Below are positions 24,928 through 33,480 of a DNA stretch of 64,000 bases, piece after piece (position 1 is the stretch's first letter; every line of letters starts with the position of its first letter). The stretch comes from JAOTVV01 sp041602035 (GTDB taxonomy: Bacteria > Gemmatimonadota > Gemmatimonadetes > Gemmatimonadales > GWC2-71-9): positions 62,001 through 126,000 of the forward strand of contig JBFIHA010000006.1 in the NCBI GenBank assembly GCA_041602035.1. Reading direction: 5' to 3'. Under the pieces are notes generated by a model that saw only the letters and a program-made list of their open reading frames with translations, was not told where the DNA came from and searched no databases. The translations under genes were made by a program, and so were the position numbers.

Positions 24928-26141
24928 GCCGTTTCTCGCCGTACCAGCGACGGCTCTTCGTCTTCTTGAGCATCGCGACCTTCTTCGAAGGCTACGACTT
25001 CATCGCGCTGAGTCAGATCCTGCCGAATCTCCGAGCGGACTTCGGGCTCTCGGAGTCGCAAGGCGGCATGCTGGGCTCCGTGATCAGCCTCGGCACAATG
25101 GTGTCGTACATCCTGGTGCGGAAGGCGGACCGGTGGGGGCGCCGCCGCACGCTCATGTTCACGATCGCCGGGTACGCGGTGTTCACCTTCCTCTCAGGCG
25201 TTTCCCAGAGCGCGTACGATTTCACGGCCTACCAGTTCACGGCTCGCGTGTTCTTGATCGCCCAGTGGGCGGTGGGCATGATCTACGCCGCCGAGGAGTT
25301 CCCGGCGGACCGGCGCGGCTTCGTGATCGGCGTCATTCAGGCCAGCAACTCGCTGGGCGTCGTGACCTGTGCCGCCGTCGTCCCGTACTTGCTCGAGACC
25401 TCGTATGGGTGGCGCGCCGTCTATTTCGTCGGGGTGGTTCCGCTCGCGCTCCTCCTGTACGCGAGGCGGGGCCTGCATGAGACCCAACGCTTCGCGGAAA
25501 TCCGCCAGACCGGGCTTCCGGAAGGGCACAGCCTGTTCGAGATCCTGCGGTCACCGTATAGACGGCGGGTAGTTCAGATGGCGCTCATCTGGGGGCTCAC
25601 CTACCTCAGCACCAACACCGCGCTCTTGTTCTGGAAGGAGTTCGCTGTCGGCGAGCGCGGGTTCACCGACGTCGAAGTGGCAAAGGCCGTTGTGATCGCC
25701 TCCGTGATCGCGCTTCCGTTCGTGTTCGGCGTTGGGAAGGTGCTGGATGTGATCGGCCGCAAGCGCGGGGCGCTCCTCATCTACTCGGTATCGGCGGTGT
25801 TTGTGGTGCTCGCCTATCAGCTGCAGAACTTCTGGGCGCTGACCGCATGTCTCACCGTTGCGATCATCGCGGCCATTGGCCTGCTCACGTTGCTCAACGC
25901 GCTGACGACCGAGCTGTTCCCAACGGAGATGCGTGCCGACGCGTTCGCGTGGGCCAACAACCTCCTGGGCCGGATCGGCTACGTGATCGCCCCAGGCGTC
26001 GTCGGGGCCATCGCCGCCCAAACCAGCTGGAGCCTCGCGGTCCCGCTCACCGCGGTTTCGGTGCTCGCTGCCCTGTGGCTCATTCTCTGGCTCATCCCCG
26101 AGACCGGCGGTAAGGAACTGGAGGAGGCGGCCCTCATCTGA
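24924..26141 (+). CDS. MFS transporter, sugar/metabolite:H+ symporter type
   Basis: This 405-residue inner-membrane carrier has 12 predicted helices. The MFS motif appears as RKADRWGRRRTL between helices 2 and 3 and again as DVIGRKRGALL between 8 and 9. The N-terminal GYDFIALSQILP is typical of the sialate/aromatic acid-sugar superfamily branch. The substrate is unknown. The start is a TTG forming TTGA with the stop of the M28 peptidase, so uptake of peptidase products is a reasonable guess. The C-terminal PETGGKELEE matches the sugar-porter signature. Confidence 0.9.
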   Translation: MSRFSPYQRRLFVFLSIATFFEGYDFIALSQILPNLRADFGLSESQGGMLGSVISLGTMVSYILVRKADRWGRRRTLMFTIAGYAVFTFLSGVSQSAYDFTAYQFTARVFLIAQWAVGMIYAAEEFPADRRGFVIGVIQASNSLGVVTCAAVVPYLLETSYGWRAVYFVGVVPLALLLYARRGLHETQRFAEIRQTGLPEGHSLFEILRSPYRRRVVQMALIWGLTYLSTNTALLFWKEFAVGERGFTDVEVAKAVVIASVIALPFVFGVGKVLDVIGRKRGALLIYSVSAVFVVLAYQLQNFWALTACLTVAIIAAIGLLTLLNALTTELFPTEMRADAFAWANNLLGRIGYVIAPGVVGAIAAQTSWSLAVPLTAVSVLAALWLILWLIPETGGKELEEAALI

Positions 26142-26207
26142 GGTGCTGGCCAAACGACCGTCCATCTTCTATTCTGGGGGCAGGATTCGGCAAGGTGTGC
26201 CCCACCC

Positions 26208-27056
26208 ATGCCCCTCCGGCTCGAAACTGTCCAAGCGGCGCTCACCGAGCGCTATGACGTCGACGCGCTCCTGAACAAGGGCGGCATGTCGTACGTGTTT
26301 ACCGGCCGCAGGCGGTCGGACGGGCGGATAGTGGCGATCAAGGTGTTTCGCCCCGAGTTCGCGGTGACCATCCTGCGCGATCGGTTCCACCAGGAGATCG
26401 AGTTCCTCTCGGCGCTCCATCATCCCAACATCCTGCCGCTGCTCGAGTCCGGTGAAACCGAAACCCTCATCTACTACGTCTGTCCCTACGCTCGGGGCGG
26501 GTCGCTGGCTGACCGGCTGAGCCGCGAGCGCCGCCTCTCGCTTGACGAGACCATCGGAGTGGCCCGCGACCTCGCGGCCGCGCTCGACTACGCCCACGCG
26601 CAGAACGTGCTGCACCGCGACATCAAGCCCCAGAACGTGATCTTCGACCACGACCGCGCTTTGCTCTGTGATTTCGGCGTGGCTCGGGCGCTCGTGCGCG
26701 CCGCCGGAGACCGGATCTCCAGCAGCGGTCTCGTCGTGGGCACCCCCACGTACATGAGCCCGGAGCAGGCGTCAGGGAAGACGGCCCTCGACCGCCGCAG
26801 CGACCTGTATGCCCTTGCCTGCGTGGTGTACGAGATGCTAGCCGGCGAGCCGCCGTTCAGCGGGGCGACGCCGCAGGCGGTGTTCGCCCGGCAGATTGCC
26901 GAGAAGCCACCGTCCCTGCGCGTGGTGCGTCCCGACATTCCCGAGCACGTGGAAAGCGCGGTCACCCGTGCGCTCGCCAAGAGCCCCCGGCGCCGGCCGA
27001 AGAACGGTGCGGCGTTCGTCCAGTCTCTGCTGCCACTCGACCAGCCGAATTCCTGA
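26208..27056 (+). CDS. Soluble Hanks-type Ser/Thr protein kinase
   Basis: This 282-residue protein is a bare kinase domain. It has a glycine loop (NKGGMSYVF), the ATP Lys in VAIKVF, catalytic loop HRDIKPQN, DFG (LLCDFGVAR), activation segment GTPTYMSPEQ and an APE-like end. No membrane segment or sensor domain follows; the protein ends in RPKNGAAFVQSLLPL. It would phosphorylate Ser/Thr on cytoplasmic proteins. No target is suggested by its neighbours, a transporter upstream and a symporter downstream. Confidence 0.93.
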   Translation: MPLRLETVQAALTERYDVDALLNKGGMSYVFTGRRRSDGRIVAIKVFRPEFAVTILRDRFHQEIEFLSALHHPNILPLLESGETETLIYYVCPYARGGSLADRLSRERRLSLDETIGVARDLAAALDYAHAQNVLHRDIKPQNVIFDHDRALLCDFGVARALVRAAGDRISSSGLVVGTPTYMSPEQASGKTALDRRSDLYALACVVYEMLAGEPPFSGATPQAVFARQIAEKPPSLRVVRPDIPEHVESAVTRALAKSPRRRPKNGAAFVQSLLPLDQPNS

Positions 27057-27067
27057 GCGCGCGGCTC

Positions 27068-27094
27068 CCGGCAGCTGCCGCTCCGCCGTACGGC
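27068..27094. repeat. Two adjacent 12-bp perfect palindromes after the kinase gene
   Basis: CGGCAGCTGCCG (27068-27079) and CGCCGTACGGCG (27083-27094) are each exact palindromes separated by 3 bases, 12 bases after the kinase stop. They could be paired operator sites for the downstream peptide/symporter unit or part of a 3' structure. No T-run follows. Confidence 0.3.
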
Positions 27095-27251
27095 GTTACT
27101 TGCTTTGGCTGCCTCCGGCGGCGGGTGGTGCGCCGGCGGTGCCTTCCCTAGGACCTCCCGTAGCGATGGAGGTTGGGATCGGGGCGGCTCCCGGTGGCAC
27201 GAGGCGCCCTATGGGGTAACATTGAGTTCCCCGAGGTCAGCAAGGACAATC

Positions 27252-27347
27252 ATGACCGCGTTCTACCTCGCCATGTTCGCCCTCCCGCTGGCGATCATCG
27301 CCACCGCGGTGGTGCTGGCCCGGGCCACACGCCGCACCAAGCGCTAG
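27252..27347 (+). CDS. Single-helix small membrane peptide coupled to the symporter
   Basis: A 31-residue frame has its own AAGGA about 6 bases upstream. It encodes FYLAMFALPLAIIATAVVLA followed by a basic tail RATRRTKR: one membrane helix with the positive end inside. The stop codon directly abuts the ATG of the sodium:solute symporter, with no gap. Small accessory peptides before sodium symporters are known in other bacteria (for example MetS-like subunits and 'symporter small accessory protein'). The sequence match was not tested, so the role as a subunit is inference. Confidence 0.7.
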   Translation: MTAFYLAMFALPLAIIATAVVLARATRRTKR

Positions 27348-28856
27348 ATGCAGGAAGGCGCCGCCGTCCAGATCTCGGCCGACCCATTCGCCGTCGGGTC
27401 GTTCATCGTCTACCTCAGTATCGTCATCTTGATCGGCGTGCTCTCAGCGCGGTTCTCGTCCGGTGGGGTGAGCGAGTTCTTCGTGGGTGGCCGGCAGATG
27501 CACCGCTTCGTGGTGGCGCTATCGGCCGTGGTCTCGGGCCGGTCGGCCTGGCTGCTGCTCGGGGTGACTGGCATGGCCTACACCATGGGGGCGGCCGCCG
27601 TATGGACCGTCGTGGGCTACATCACGGTCGAGATGTTCCTCTTCCTCTTCTACGCACGCCGCATTCGCCACTTCACCGAAGCGCACGACTGCGTCACCCT
27701 GCCCGACTTCTTTGCCGCCCGCTTCGGCGACCGGAGCGGCCTACTCCGCTCGGTGCTGATCGTGATCATCCTGATGTTCATGGTCGGCTACGTGTCGGCC
27801 CAGTTCGTGGGTGGCGGCAAGGCGTTCGCGGGAAGCTTCGGCATGAACCAGCAGGTTGGCGTCGCCGTGACTGCGCTGATCGTGGTGCTGTACACCACGC
27901 TGGGCGGGTTCCTCGCGGTGAGCCTGTCGGACATGCTCCAGGCCTGCATCATGATCGTGGCCCTCGTGGTGGTGCCGACCCTCGCGATTCTCGACTTCGG
28001 TGGGCTCGGGCCGGTGCTGGGCCAACTGCAGACACTCGATGTCACGGCCATCGACCCCACCGCCCTCTCGATCGGGGCGGCCATCGGCGCCGTGGGGATC
28101 GGACTCGGCTCGCCCGGCAACCCGCACATCATCGTGCGCTACATGTCGATCGCCGATCCCGACCAGCTCCGCTACTCGGCGGTGGTGGGCACGGTGTGGA
28201 ACGTCGTCATGGCCTGGGGAGCGCTGTTCATCGGCCTCGCAGGCAGGGTGTACTTCCCCGACACCGCGCTTCTCCCCAACGCCGACACGGAGCAGCTCTA
28301 CCCGCTGCTCGCGGCCGAACACCTGCACCCGGTGTTCTTTGGCGTGGTGGTGGCCTCCATCTTCGCCGCCATCATCTCGACGGCGGATTCACAGCTCCTG
28401 GTGGCGGCGTCGAGCCTGGTCCGCGACCTGTACGAGAAGATCGTACGGCGCGGCATCGACGTCCCGCAGAAGCGGCTCGTGCTGTATAGCCGGATCGTCG
28501 TCGTGCTGCTCGTGATCGCGGCGCTCGTGTTCGGGCTCTTGGCTCAGGAGCTGGTATTCTGGCTGGTGTTGTTTGCGTGGGCGGGACTGGGCGCGGCGAT
28601 CGGACCCACTTCGATCCTGGCGCTCTACTGGCGCGGCACCACCCGTGCCGGTGTCATCGCCGGACTCCTTACCGGCACCGCCGTGACCGTGATCTGGCAG
28701 TACACCCCGGTGCTCGAGCCGATCGTTTACGAGCTGGTTCCGGCCTTCGCGGCGTCACTTGTCGTGACGGTGGTCGTGAGCCGGCTTACCCACCCTCCGG
28801 AGAACCTGGACGCGCTGTTCGACTCGATGCTGCCCGGCGTGAATCGCCGACCCTGA
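27348..28856 (+). CDS. Sodium:solute symporter (SSS, PutP-like)
   Basis: This 502-residue carrier has 12-13 helices. Its N-terminal FFVGGRQMHRF and GVTGMAYTMGA are typical of PutP/PanF-like SSS members. Helix 8 has AAIISTADSQLLVAASSLVRDLY, which carries the Ser/Thr sodium ligands. The family couples Na+ entry to uptake of proline, pantothenate or similar solutes. Ser57-type residues (SGRSAWLLLG) fit the proline group, but the substrate is not certain. It is translated directly after the 31-residue membrane peptide. Confidence 0.92.
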   Translation: MQEGAAVQISADPFAVGSFIVYLSIVILIGVLSARFSSGGVSEFFVGGRQMHRFVVALSAVVSGRSAWLLLGVTGMAYTMGAAAVWTVVGYITVEMFLFLFYARRIRHFTEAHDCVTLPDFFAARFGDRSGLLRSVLIVIILMFMVGYVSAQFVGGGKAFAGSFGMNQQVGVAVTALIVVLYTTLGGFLAVSLSDMLQACIMIVALVVVPTLAILDFGGLGPVLGQLQTLDVTAIDPTALSIGAAIGAVGIGLGSPGNPHIIVRYMSIADPDQLRYSAVVGTVWNVVMAWGALFIGLAGRVYFPDTALLPNADTEQLYPLLAAEHLHPVFFGVVVASIFAAIISTADSQLLVAASSLVRDLYEKIVRRGIDVPQKRLVLYSRIVVVLLVIAALVFGLLAQELVFWLVLFAWAGLGAAIGPTSILALYWRGTTRAGVIAGLLTGTAVTVIWQYTPVLEPIVYELVPAFAASLVVTVVVSRLTHPPENLDALFDSMLPGVNRRP

Positions 28857-28868
28857 TCACCGGCGCCG

Positions 28869-29324
28869 TTAGGAGCGCCTAAGCACCAGCAGGATTGTGG
28901 CGGCGTCGATGGTCTGCCCCTCGAATTCAACCCTGAGGCCAGACCCCGTGATCGTGAGGGTGTCATCCGAGAGTACGAACTGTCCCGAGATCGGTTGCGT
29001 GAGACCCTGCGTGAACGTGAGGGTGAGCGTGGATCCCTGAAGGCTCACCGTGCCGGAGACCGGGTTCTCCGTGGCGATGGCCGTGGCCTTAAGCGTCCCC
29101 GAGAACCCGCCGCCCGACGCCACCGTGATAACAAGACGGCCGCCAAAGGCGATGATGTCGAACGGTGCGATCGTCCCGCTCTCATCGGTGACCCGAAATT
29201 GCGACGCGTTCCACGTGCCGACGAGGTCCTCGACGGTGACTTGCGTGGGCTCACCTGCGTTGCCGCACGCCATGACTAGTCCGACTGTCAGCGCGACACT
29301 GACGAAACGATGGCGGCGCTTCAT
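28869..29324 (-). CDS. Lipocalin-like lipoprotein
   Basis: This 151-residue lipoprotein starts at the ATG at 29324 with GAGGTGG upstream. The signal ends LVMACGNA, so the anchor is Cys20. The mature protein begins VEDLVGTWNASQF, the GxW strand of lipocalin-like domains, followed by regular beta strands (LVITVASGGGFSGTL, LTLTFTQGL, FVLSDDTLTITGS). It could bind a small hydrophobic molecule in the envelope. It follows the Nramp-like gene by 81 bases on the same strand. Confidence 0.78.
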   Translation of the reverse strand: MKRRHRFVSVALTVGLVMACGNAGEPTQVTVEDLVGTWNASQFRVTDESGTIAPFDIIAFGGRLVITVASGGGFSGTLKATAIATENPVSGTVSLQGSTLTLTFTQGLTQPISGQFVLSDDTLTITGSGLRVEFEGQTIDAATILLVLRRS

Positions 29325-29405
29325 GATCCCACCTCGACGGAAACTCCTTCCTGAAAGAAGTACGGGTCGCACGCACCGGTCAATCGCGCCGGGCGCCTAT
29401 GTGGG

Positions 29406-30683
29406 TCACACGAGGAGATGCACGGCGTACAGCACGCCCGTGCCGCCGAGCAACACCAGTCCCACCCACGACAGCACGAGCATTCGCGCACTCGGCCGGT
29501 GCTCCGGCGCCACCTCTGCCGACTGCACCGCACGGAGATTGAGATAGCCCAGGAGGGGGGCGGTGACGAACGAGACGATGGTGGCGAAGTCGATCATGGC
29601 GGTGAGGCTCCCCACGAAGACTCCGAGCACCACAACCGTAGCCACGCCGAGCACTGCAAGGCTCACCCAGTACCAACGCCCCGCGCTTGGGACGGGATCG
29701 TCGTCACGGTGCCCAGGCCTCAAGTTCGCCAGGGTCCGCTCGATGGCTCGCGGAAAGCCATCCACGACCGTGATCGATGTCGAGAGCATCGTGGTCAACA
29801 CCGCGACCAGCACGATGGGTCGAGTCCACGCACCGAGTGTGGAGCCATAGAGATCGACCACCTCAGTGGCAAACGCCGGACCGGCGCTAGAAAACGACGT
29901 GCCCGACCCGTACATGACACCTGCCCCGAGCACCAGAAAGCAGAACGCCAGGAATCCGGTCCCGACGTAACCGACGCCGAAATCGAGTCTCGCTGTGCGG
30001 ACCGTGACACGCCCCCCTGCCGTGGCATTCTTCGCGAGCGTCCACAACGAGCTCCACACCGCAATGTCGATCGCCGATGGCATCCAGCCAACCAGAGCCA
30101 GCAGGAACGCGAAGGAGATGCCGTCCACACCACCGATGGGTGGGACGACAGCCAGCGTACCCGTGTCCACGCGCCCCAGCGTCACGACGGCCGCCACGAG
30201 TGTCGAAATCGCGAGCACGACGAGGATACCCTTGACCGCTCGGTCGAGCCACGGAAAGCGTCCGATCCACAGGATCGCGGCGCAGCCACCCACCACGACC
30301 CCGCCCATGACCGGGAGCGACCACTGGAGCCCAAAGGCGTAGTTGAGCAGAAACGCGGTGAACAGCACGATGGCCGACTGAATGACCACGGAGGTCGTGA
30401 CCGTAACGGCGAAGTAGAGCCACAGCGCCCAGCGACCGATGTGACGGTAGCCCTCCACCAGGCTCATCCCGGTCGCCGCTGCGTAGCGAGGTCCGTACTC
30501 GAAGAAGGGGTACTTGAGGATCAGTGCCAGCAGGATGACACCTGCGAGCCCCAGCCCGGCATCGGCGCCGGCCCGGGTCGACTGCACCAAGTGCGAGACG
30601 CCGATGGCGGCAGCCGCCCAGAGGAGGCCAGGACCGAACGCGGCCCAGAAGCTCTCGATCCGTTGCTGCGAACGTTGGCTCAT
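29406..30683 (-). CDS. Divergent Nramp-like transporter
   Basis: This 425-residue inner-membrane protein has about 11 helices and the general Nramp (SLC11) layout. GPGLLWAAAAIGVSHLVQ stands at helix 1 and GWMPSAIDIAVWSSLW at helix 6. The metal-binding motifs of true Nramp Mn/Fe transporters, DPGN in helix 1 and MPHN in helix 6, are not present; the positions read AAIG and MPSA. This resembles Nramp-related branches with other substrates, such as Mg2+ transporters. The ATG at 30683 is the start; longer readings to 30932 run into the sdh operon end. Confidence 0.8.
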   Translation of the reverse strand: MSQRSQQRIESFWAAFGPGLLWAAAAIGVSHLVQSTRAGADAGLGLAGVILLALILKYPFFEYGPRYAAATGMSLVEGYRHIGRWALWLYFAVTVTTSVVIQSAIVLFTAFLLNYAFGLQWSLPVMGGVVVGGCAAILWIGRFPWLDRAVKGILVVLAISTLVAAVVTLGRVDTGTLAVVPPIGGVDGISFAFLLALVGWMPSAIDIAVWSSLWTLAKNATAGGRVTVRTARLDFGVGYVGTGFLAFCFLVLGAGVMYGSGTSFSSAGPAFATEVVDLYGSTLGAWTRPIVLVAVLTTMLSTSITVVDGFPRAIERTLANLRPGHRDDDPVPSAGRWYWVSLAVLGVATVVVLGVFVGSLTAMIDFATIVSFVTAPLLGYLNLRAVQSAEVAPEHRPSARMLVLSWVGLVLLGGTGVLYAVHLLV

Positions 30684-30723
30684 GGCGAGGCGTAAGGTTG
30701 CATTGATCGCGCCAGAATGAACA

Positions 30724-30746
30724 AGCCCCGCGACTGGCACGGGGCT
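30724..30746 (-). terminator. Terminator hairpin at the end of sdhCAB
   Basis: AGCCCCG (30740-30746, minus-strand reading) pairs with CGGGGCT (30730-30724) across a 9-base loop. The minus-strand sequence after the stem, TTGTTCATTCT, is a moderate T-rich tract. It lies 31 bases after the sdhB stop and 41 bases before the next gene. Confidence 0.65.
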
Positions 30747-30777
30747 CGTGTCTGATCCCTGTTCCCGCTGGGCAGAG

Positions 30778-31551
30778 TCAGCCCGCGCCGGCCACCATGC
30801 GTTCAGGTGTCTGCGCAAGCGACGCCGCAAACAAATCGCGGTTGAGCCGAGCGATGAAGTCGATGCTAATCTGCTTGGGACACACCGCCTCGCATTCGGC
30901 GTGGTTGGTACAGCTGCCGAAGCCCTCGGCATCCATTTGCGCCACCATGTTCAACACACGGTCCCGCCGCTCGGGCTGCCCCTGTGGCAACAGCCCCAGG
31001 TGCGACACCTTGGCGGCCACGAACAACATCGGCGACGCGTTGGGACATGCGGCCACGCACGCCCCACACCCGATGCACGCGGCGGCGTCCATCGCAAGAT
31101 CCGCATACTCCTTACGAATCGGCGTGGCGTTCGCATCCGGCACCGCGCCAGTTCTGGCCGAGATGTAGCCGCCCGTCTGCATGATCCGATCCATGGCGCC
31201 GCGATCCACGACGAGATCCTTCATGACTGGGAAGGCCTTGGCGCGCCACGGCTCGATCCAGACCTGATCGCCGTCCTTGTAGTGCCGCATGTGGAGTTGA
31301 CACGTCGCGGCGCCGTGCTGTGGGCCGTGCGGCACGCCGTTGATCACGAGGCCGCAGCTCCCGCAGATCCCCTCCCGGCAGTCGTGCTCAAATGCGATCG
31401 GCTCCTCACCACGCTCGGTGAGGTGCTCGTTGACGATGTCGAGCATCTCCAGAAACGACGCATGCTCGCTGATGTCCCGGGCCTCATAGCGGACGAACCC
31501 GCCTTTGACCGTCGGACTGGCCTGTCGCCAGACATGAAGTACGAGATTCAT
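30778..31551 (-). CDS. sdhB: Succinate dehydrogenase iron-sulfur subunit
   Basis: This 257-residue protein carries three cluster sites. The [2Fe-2S] site is CREGICGSC plus a later Cys in AATCQL, the [4Fe-4S] site is CIGCGACVAACP, and the third is CTNHAECEAVCP for [3Fe-4S]. It carries electrons from FAD in SdhA to the haem/quinone subunit. The sdhA stop overlaps this start region (TGATG; a GTG 3 bases earlier is also possible). Last gene of the operon, followed by a terminator hairpin. Confidence 0.96.
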   Translation of the reverse strand: MNLVLHVWRQASPTVKGGFVRYEARDISEHASFLEMLDIVNEHLTERGEEPIAFEHDCREGICGSCGLVINGVPHGPQHGAATCQLHMRHYKDGDQVWIEPWRAKAFPVMKDLVVDRGAMDRIMQTGGYISARTGAVPDANATPIRKEYADLAMDAAACIGCGACVAACPNASPMLFVAAKVSHLGLLPQGQPERRDRVLNMVAQMDAEGFGSCTNHAECEAVCPKQISIDFIARLNRDLFAASLAQTPERMVAGAG

Positions 31552-33464
31552 CACTTATAGCTCCGCTGGGACAAGGGGACGTTCTCGAACGTGAGCGGCT
31601 CCTTGTGCAACCTTGGCGCCGAGCCGACTCCGGTGAACTCCCAGGCCGACACGAACGCGTACCGCTCGTCGTCCCGCTTCGCCTCACCCTCGGGCGTCTG
31701 GGATTCTGCGCGGAAATGCCCACCACACGACTCCTCCCGATGTAGCGCGTCGCGACACATCAGCTCGCCCAGTTCCAGGAAGTCCGCCAGTCGACCCGCT
31801 TTCTCGAGGCTCTGATTGAAGTCCTCCCCACGTCCCGGGACCCGCACTTCCTTCCAAAAGCGCTCGCGGATCTCGGGGATCACTTCCAGCGCCTTCTCGA
31901 GCGGCGCACGTGACCGCGCCATGCCGCAGGCATCCCACATGACCTGCCCCAGCTCGCGATGGATGGTGTCGACCGTGCTCTTGCCGTTCACGGCAAGCAG
32001 CTTCTTCACTCGTTCGCGCACCTCACCTTCCACGGCCCCGAACGCCGCATGCGTGGGATCGGTCTTCGTGGAACCGACGCGGGCCAGGTAGTCGCTGATC
32101 GTGTATGGCAGCACGAAGTACCCGTCCGCCAATCCCTGCATCAGGGCGCTAGCGCCCAGCCGGTTGGCACCGTGATCGGAGAAGTTGGCTTCACCGATCA
32201 CGAACAAGCCGGGGATGGTGCTCTGCAGGTCGTAGTCGACCCACAACCCGCCCATGGTATAGTGCGGTGCGGGGTAGATCCGCATCGGCACGGTGTAGGG
32301 ATCCTCGCCCGTGATGCGCTCGTACATCTCGAACAGATTGCCGTACCGCTCGGCGATCACGGTCCTGCCGAGCCTTTGAATGGCATCCCGGAAATCGAGG
32401 AACACGCCGTTCTTCAGCGCACCCACGCCGCGGCCGTCATCCACCGCCTCCTTCGCTCGACGCGACGCGATGTCGCGCGGCGTGAGATTGCCAAAGCTCG
32501 GATAGAGCCGCTCGAGGTAATAATCGCGTTCAGCCTCGGGGATCTGCCCCGCCGGTCGATTCTCGCCCGAGGACTTGGGCACCCAAATCCGCCCGTCATT
32601 CCGCAAGGACTCGGACATCAGCGTGAGCTTCGACTGGTACTCGCCCGCCCGCGGGATGCACGTCGGGTGAATCTGCGTGAAGCACGGGTTGGCGAACGCC
32701 GCGCCCCGACGATGGGCCCGCCAGATGGCTGTAGTGTTGCAGCCCTTGGCGTTGGTGGAGAAGAAGTAGACGTTGGAGTAGCCGCCCGTGGCGAGCACCA
32801 CGGCGTGGGCCGCGTGCGACGAGACGTTGCCAGTAGCCATGTCACGCACCACGATGCCCCGTGCCTGACCGTCAACCAACACGAGGTCGAGCATTTCGGT
32901 GCGGGGGAACATCTGGACCGACCCGTTGCCGACTTCCTTGGCGAGCGCTTGATAGGCACCGAGCAACAGCTGCTGGCCCGTCTGGCCGCGCGCGTAGAAG
33001 GTCCGCGACACCTGGGCGCCACCGAACGACCGATTGGCGAGCAGGCCGCCGTACTCGCGCGCGAACGGCACCCCCTGCGCCACACACTGATCGATGATGT
33101 TGTTGGAAAGTTGCGCCAGGCGATACACGTTGGCCTCGCGCGATCGGTAGTCACCGCCCTTCACCGTGTCGTAGAACAGCCGCCAGACGCTATCACCGTC
33201 GTTCTGGTAGTTCTTTGCAGCGTTGATTCCTCCCTGCGCCGCAATGCTGTGCGCGCGCCGGGCGCTGTCTTGGTAGCAAAAGCACTTGACGTGGTAGCCC
33301 AGCTCACCGAGTGACGCGGCCGCCGAGGCGCCCGCGAGGCCCGACCCCACCACGATGATCGTGTATCGCCGCTTGTTCGCGGGATTGACAAGCTTCAGCT
33401 CGAACCGTCGCGTGTCCCACTTCTCCTGGATCGGACCCGAAGGAACTTTCGAATCGAGTTCCAT
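31551..33464 (-). CDS. sdhA: Succinate dehydrogenase flavoprotein subunit
   Basis: This 637-residue flavoprotein has the dinucleotide-binding start IIVVGSGLAGASAAASLGELG, and the covalent-FAD His region HSIAAQGGINAAKNY. The catalytic Arg/His elements lie around GCNTTAIWRAHRRGA, PTCIPRAGEYQSKL and APHYTMGGLWVDYD. Length and order match the class B/b558 group (Bacillus, delta-proteobacterial type), which can also act as fumarate reductase. The ATG at 33464 has GGAGG 8 bases upstream. It lies 16 bases after sdhC. Confidence 0.96.
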   Translation of the reverse strand: MELDSKVPSGPIQEKWDTRRFELKLVNPANKRRYTIIVVGSGLAGASAAASLGELGYHVKCFCYQDSARRAHSIAAQGGINAAKNYQNDGDSVWRLFYDTVKGGDYRSREANVYRLAQLSNNIIDQCVAQGVPFAREYGGLLANRSFGGAQVSRTFYARGQTGQQLLLGAYQALAKEVGNGSVQMFPRTEMLDLVLVDGQARGIVVRDMATGNVSSHAAHAVVLATGGYSNVYFFSTNAKGCNTTAIWRAHRRGAAFANPCFTQIHPTCIPRAGEYQSKLTLMSESLRNDGRIWVPKSSGENRPAGQIPEAERDYYLERLYPSFGNLTPRDIASRRAKEAVDDGRGVGALKNGVFLDFRDAIQRLGRTVIAERYGNLFEMYERITGEDPYTVPMRIYPAPHYTMGGLWVDYDLQSTIPGLFVIGEANFSDHGANRLGASALMQGLADGYFVLPYTISDYLARVGSTKTDPTHAAFGAVEGEVRERVKKLLAVNGKSTVDTIHRELGQVMWDACGMARSRAPLEKALEVIPEIRERFWKEVRVPGRGEDFNQSLEKAGRLADFLELGELMCRDALHREESCGGHFRAESQTPEGEAKRDDERYAFVSAWEFTGVGSAPRLHKEPLTFENVPLSQRSYK

Positions 33465-33480
33465 GAGGAGCCCCTCCCAC

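Noticed and set aside
30684..30932. N-terminal extension of the Nramp-like protein
   Set aside because: It overlaps the sdh terminator and the sdhB end, and does not look like a membrane protein start; ATG 30683 begins the hydrophobic core.
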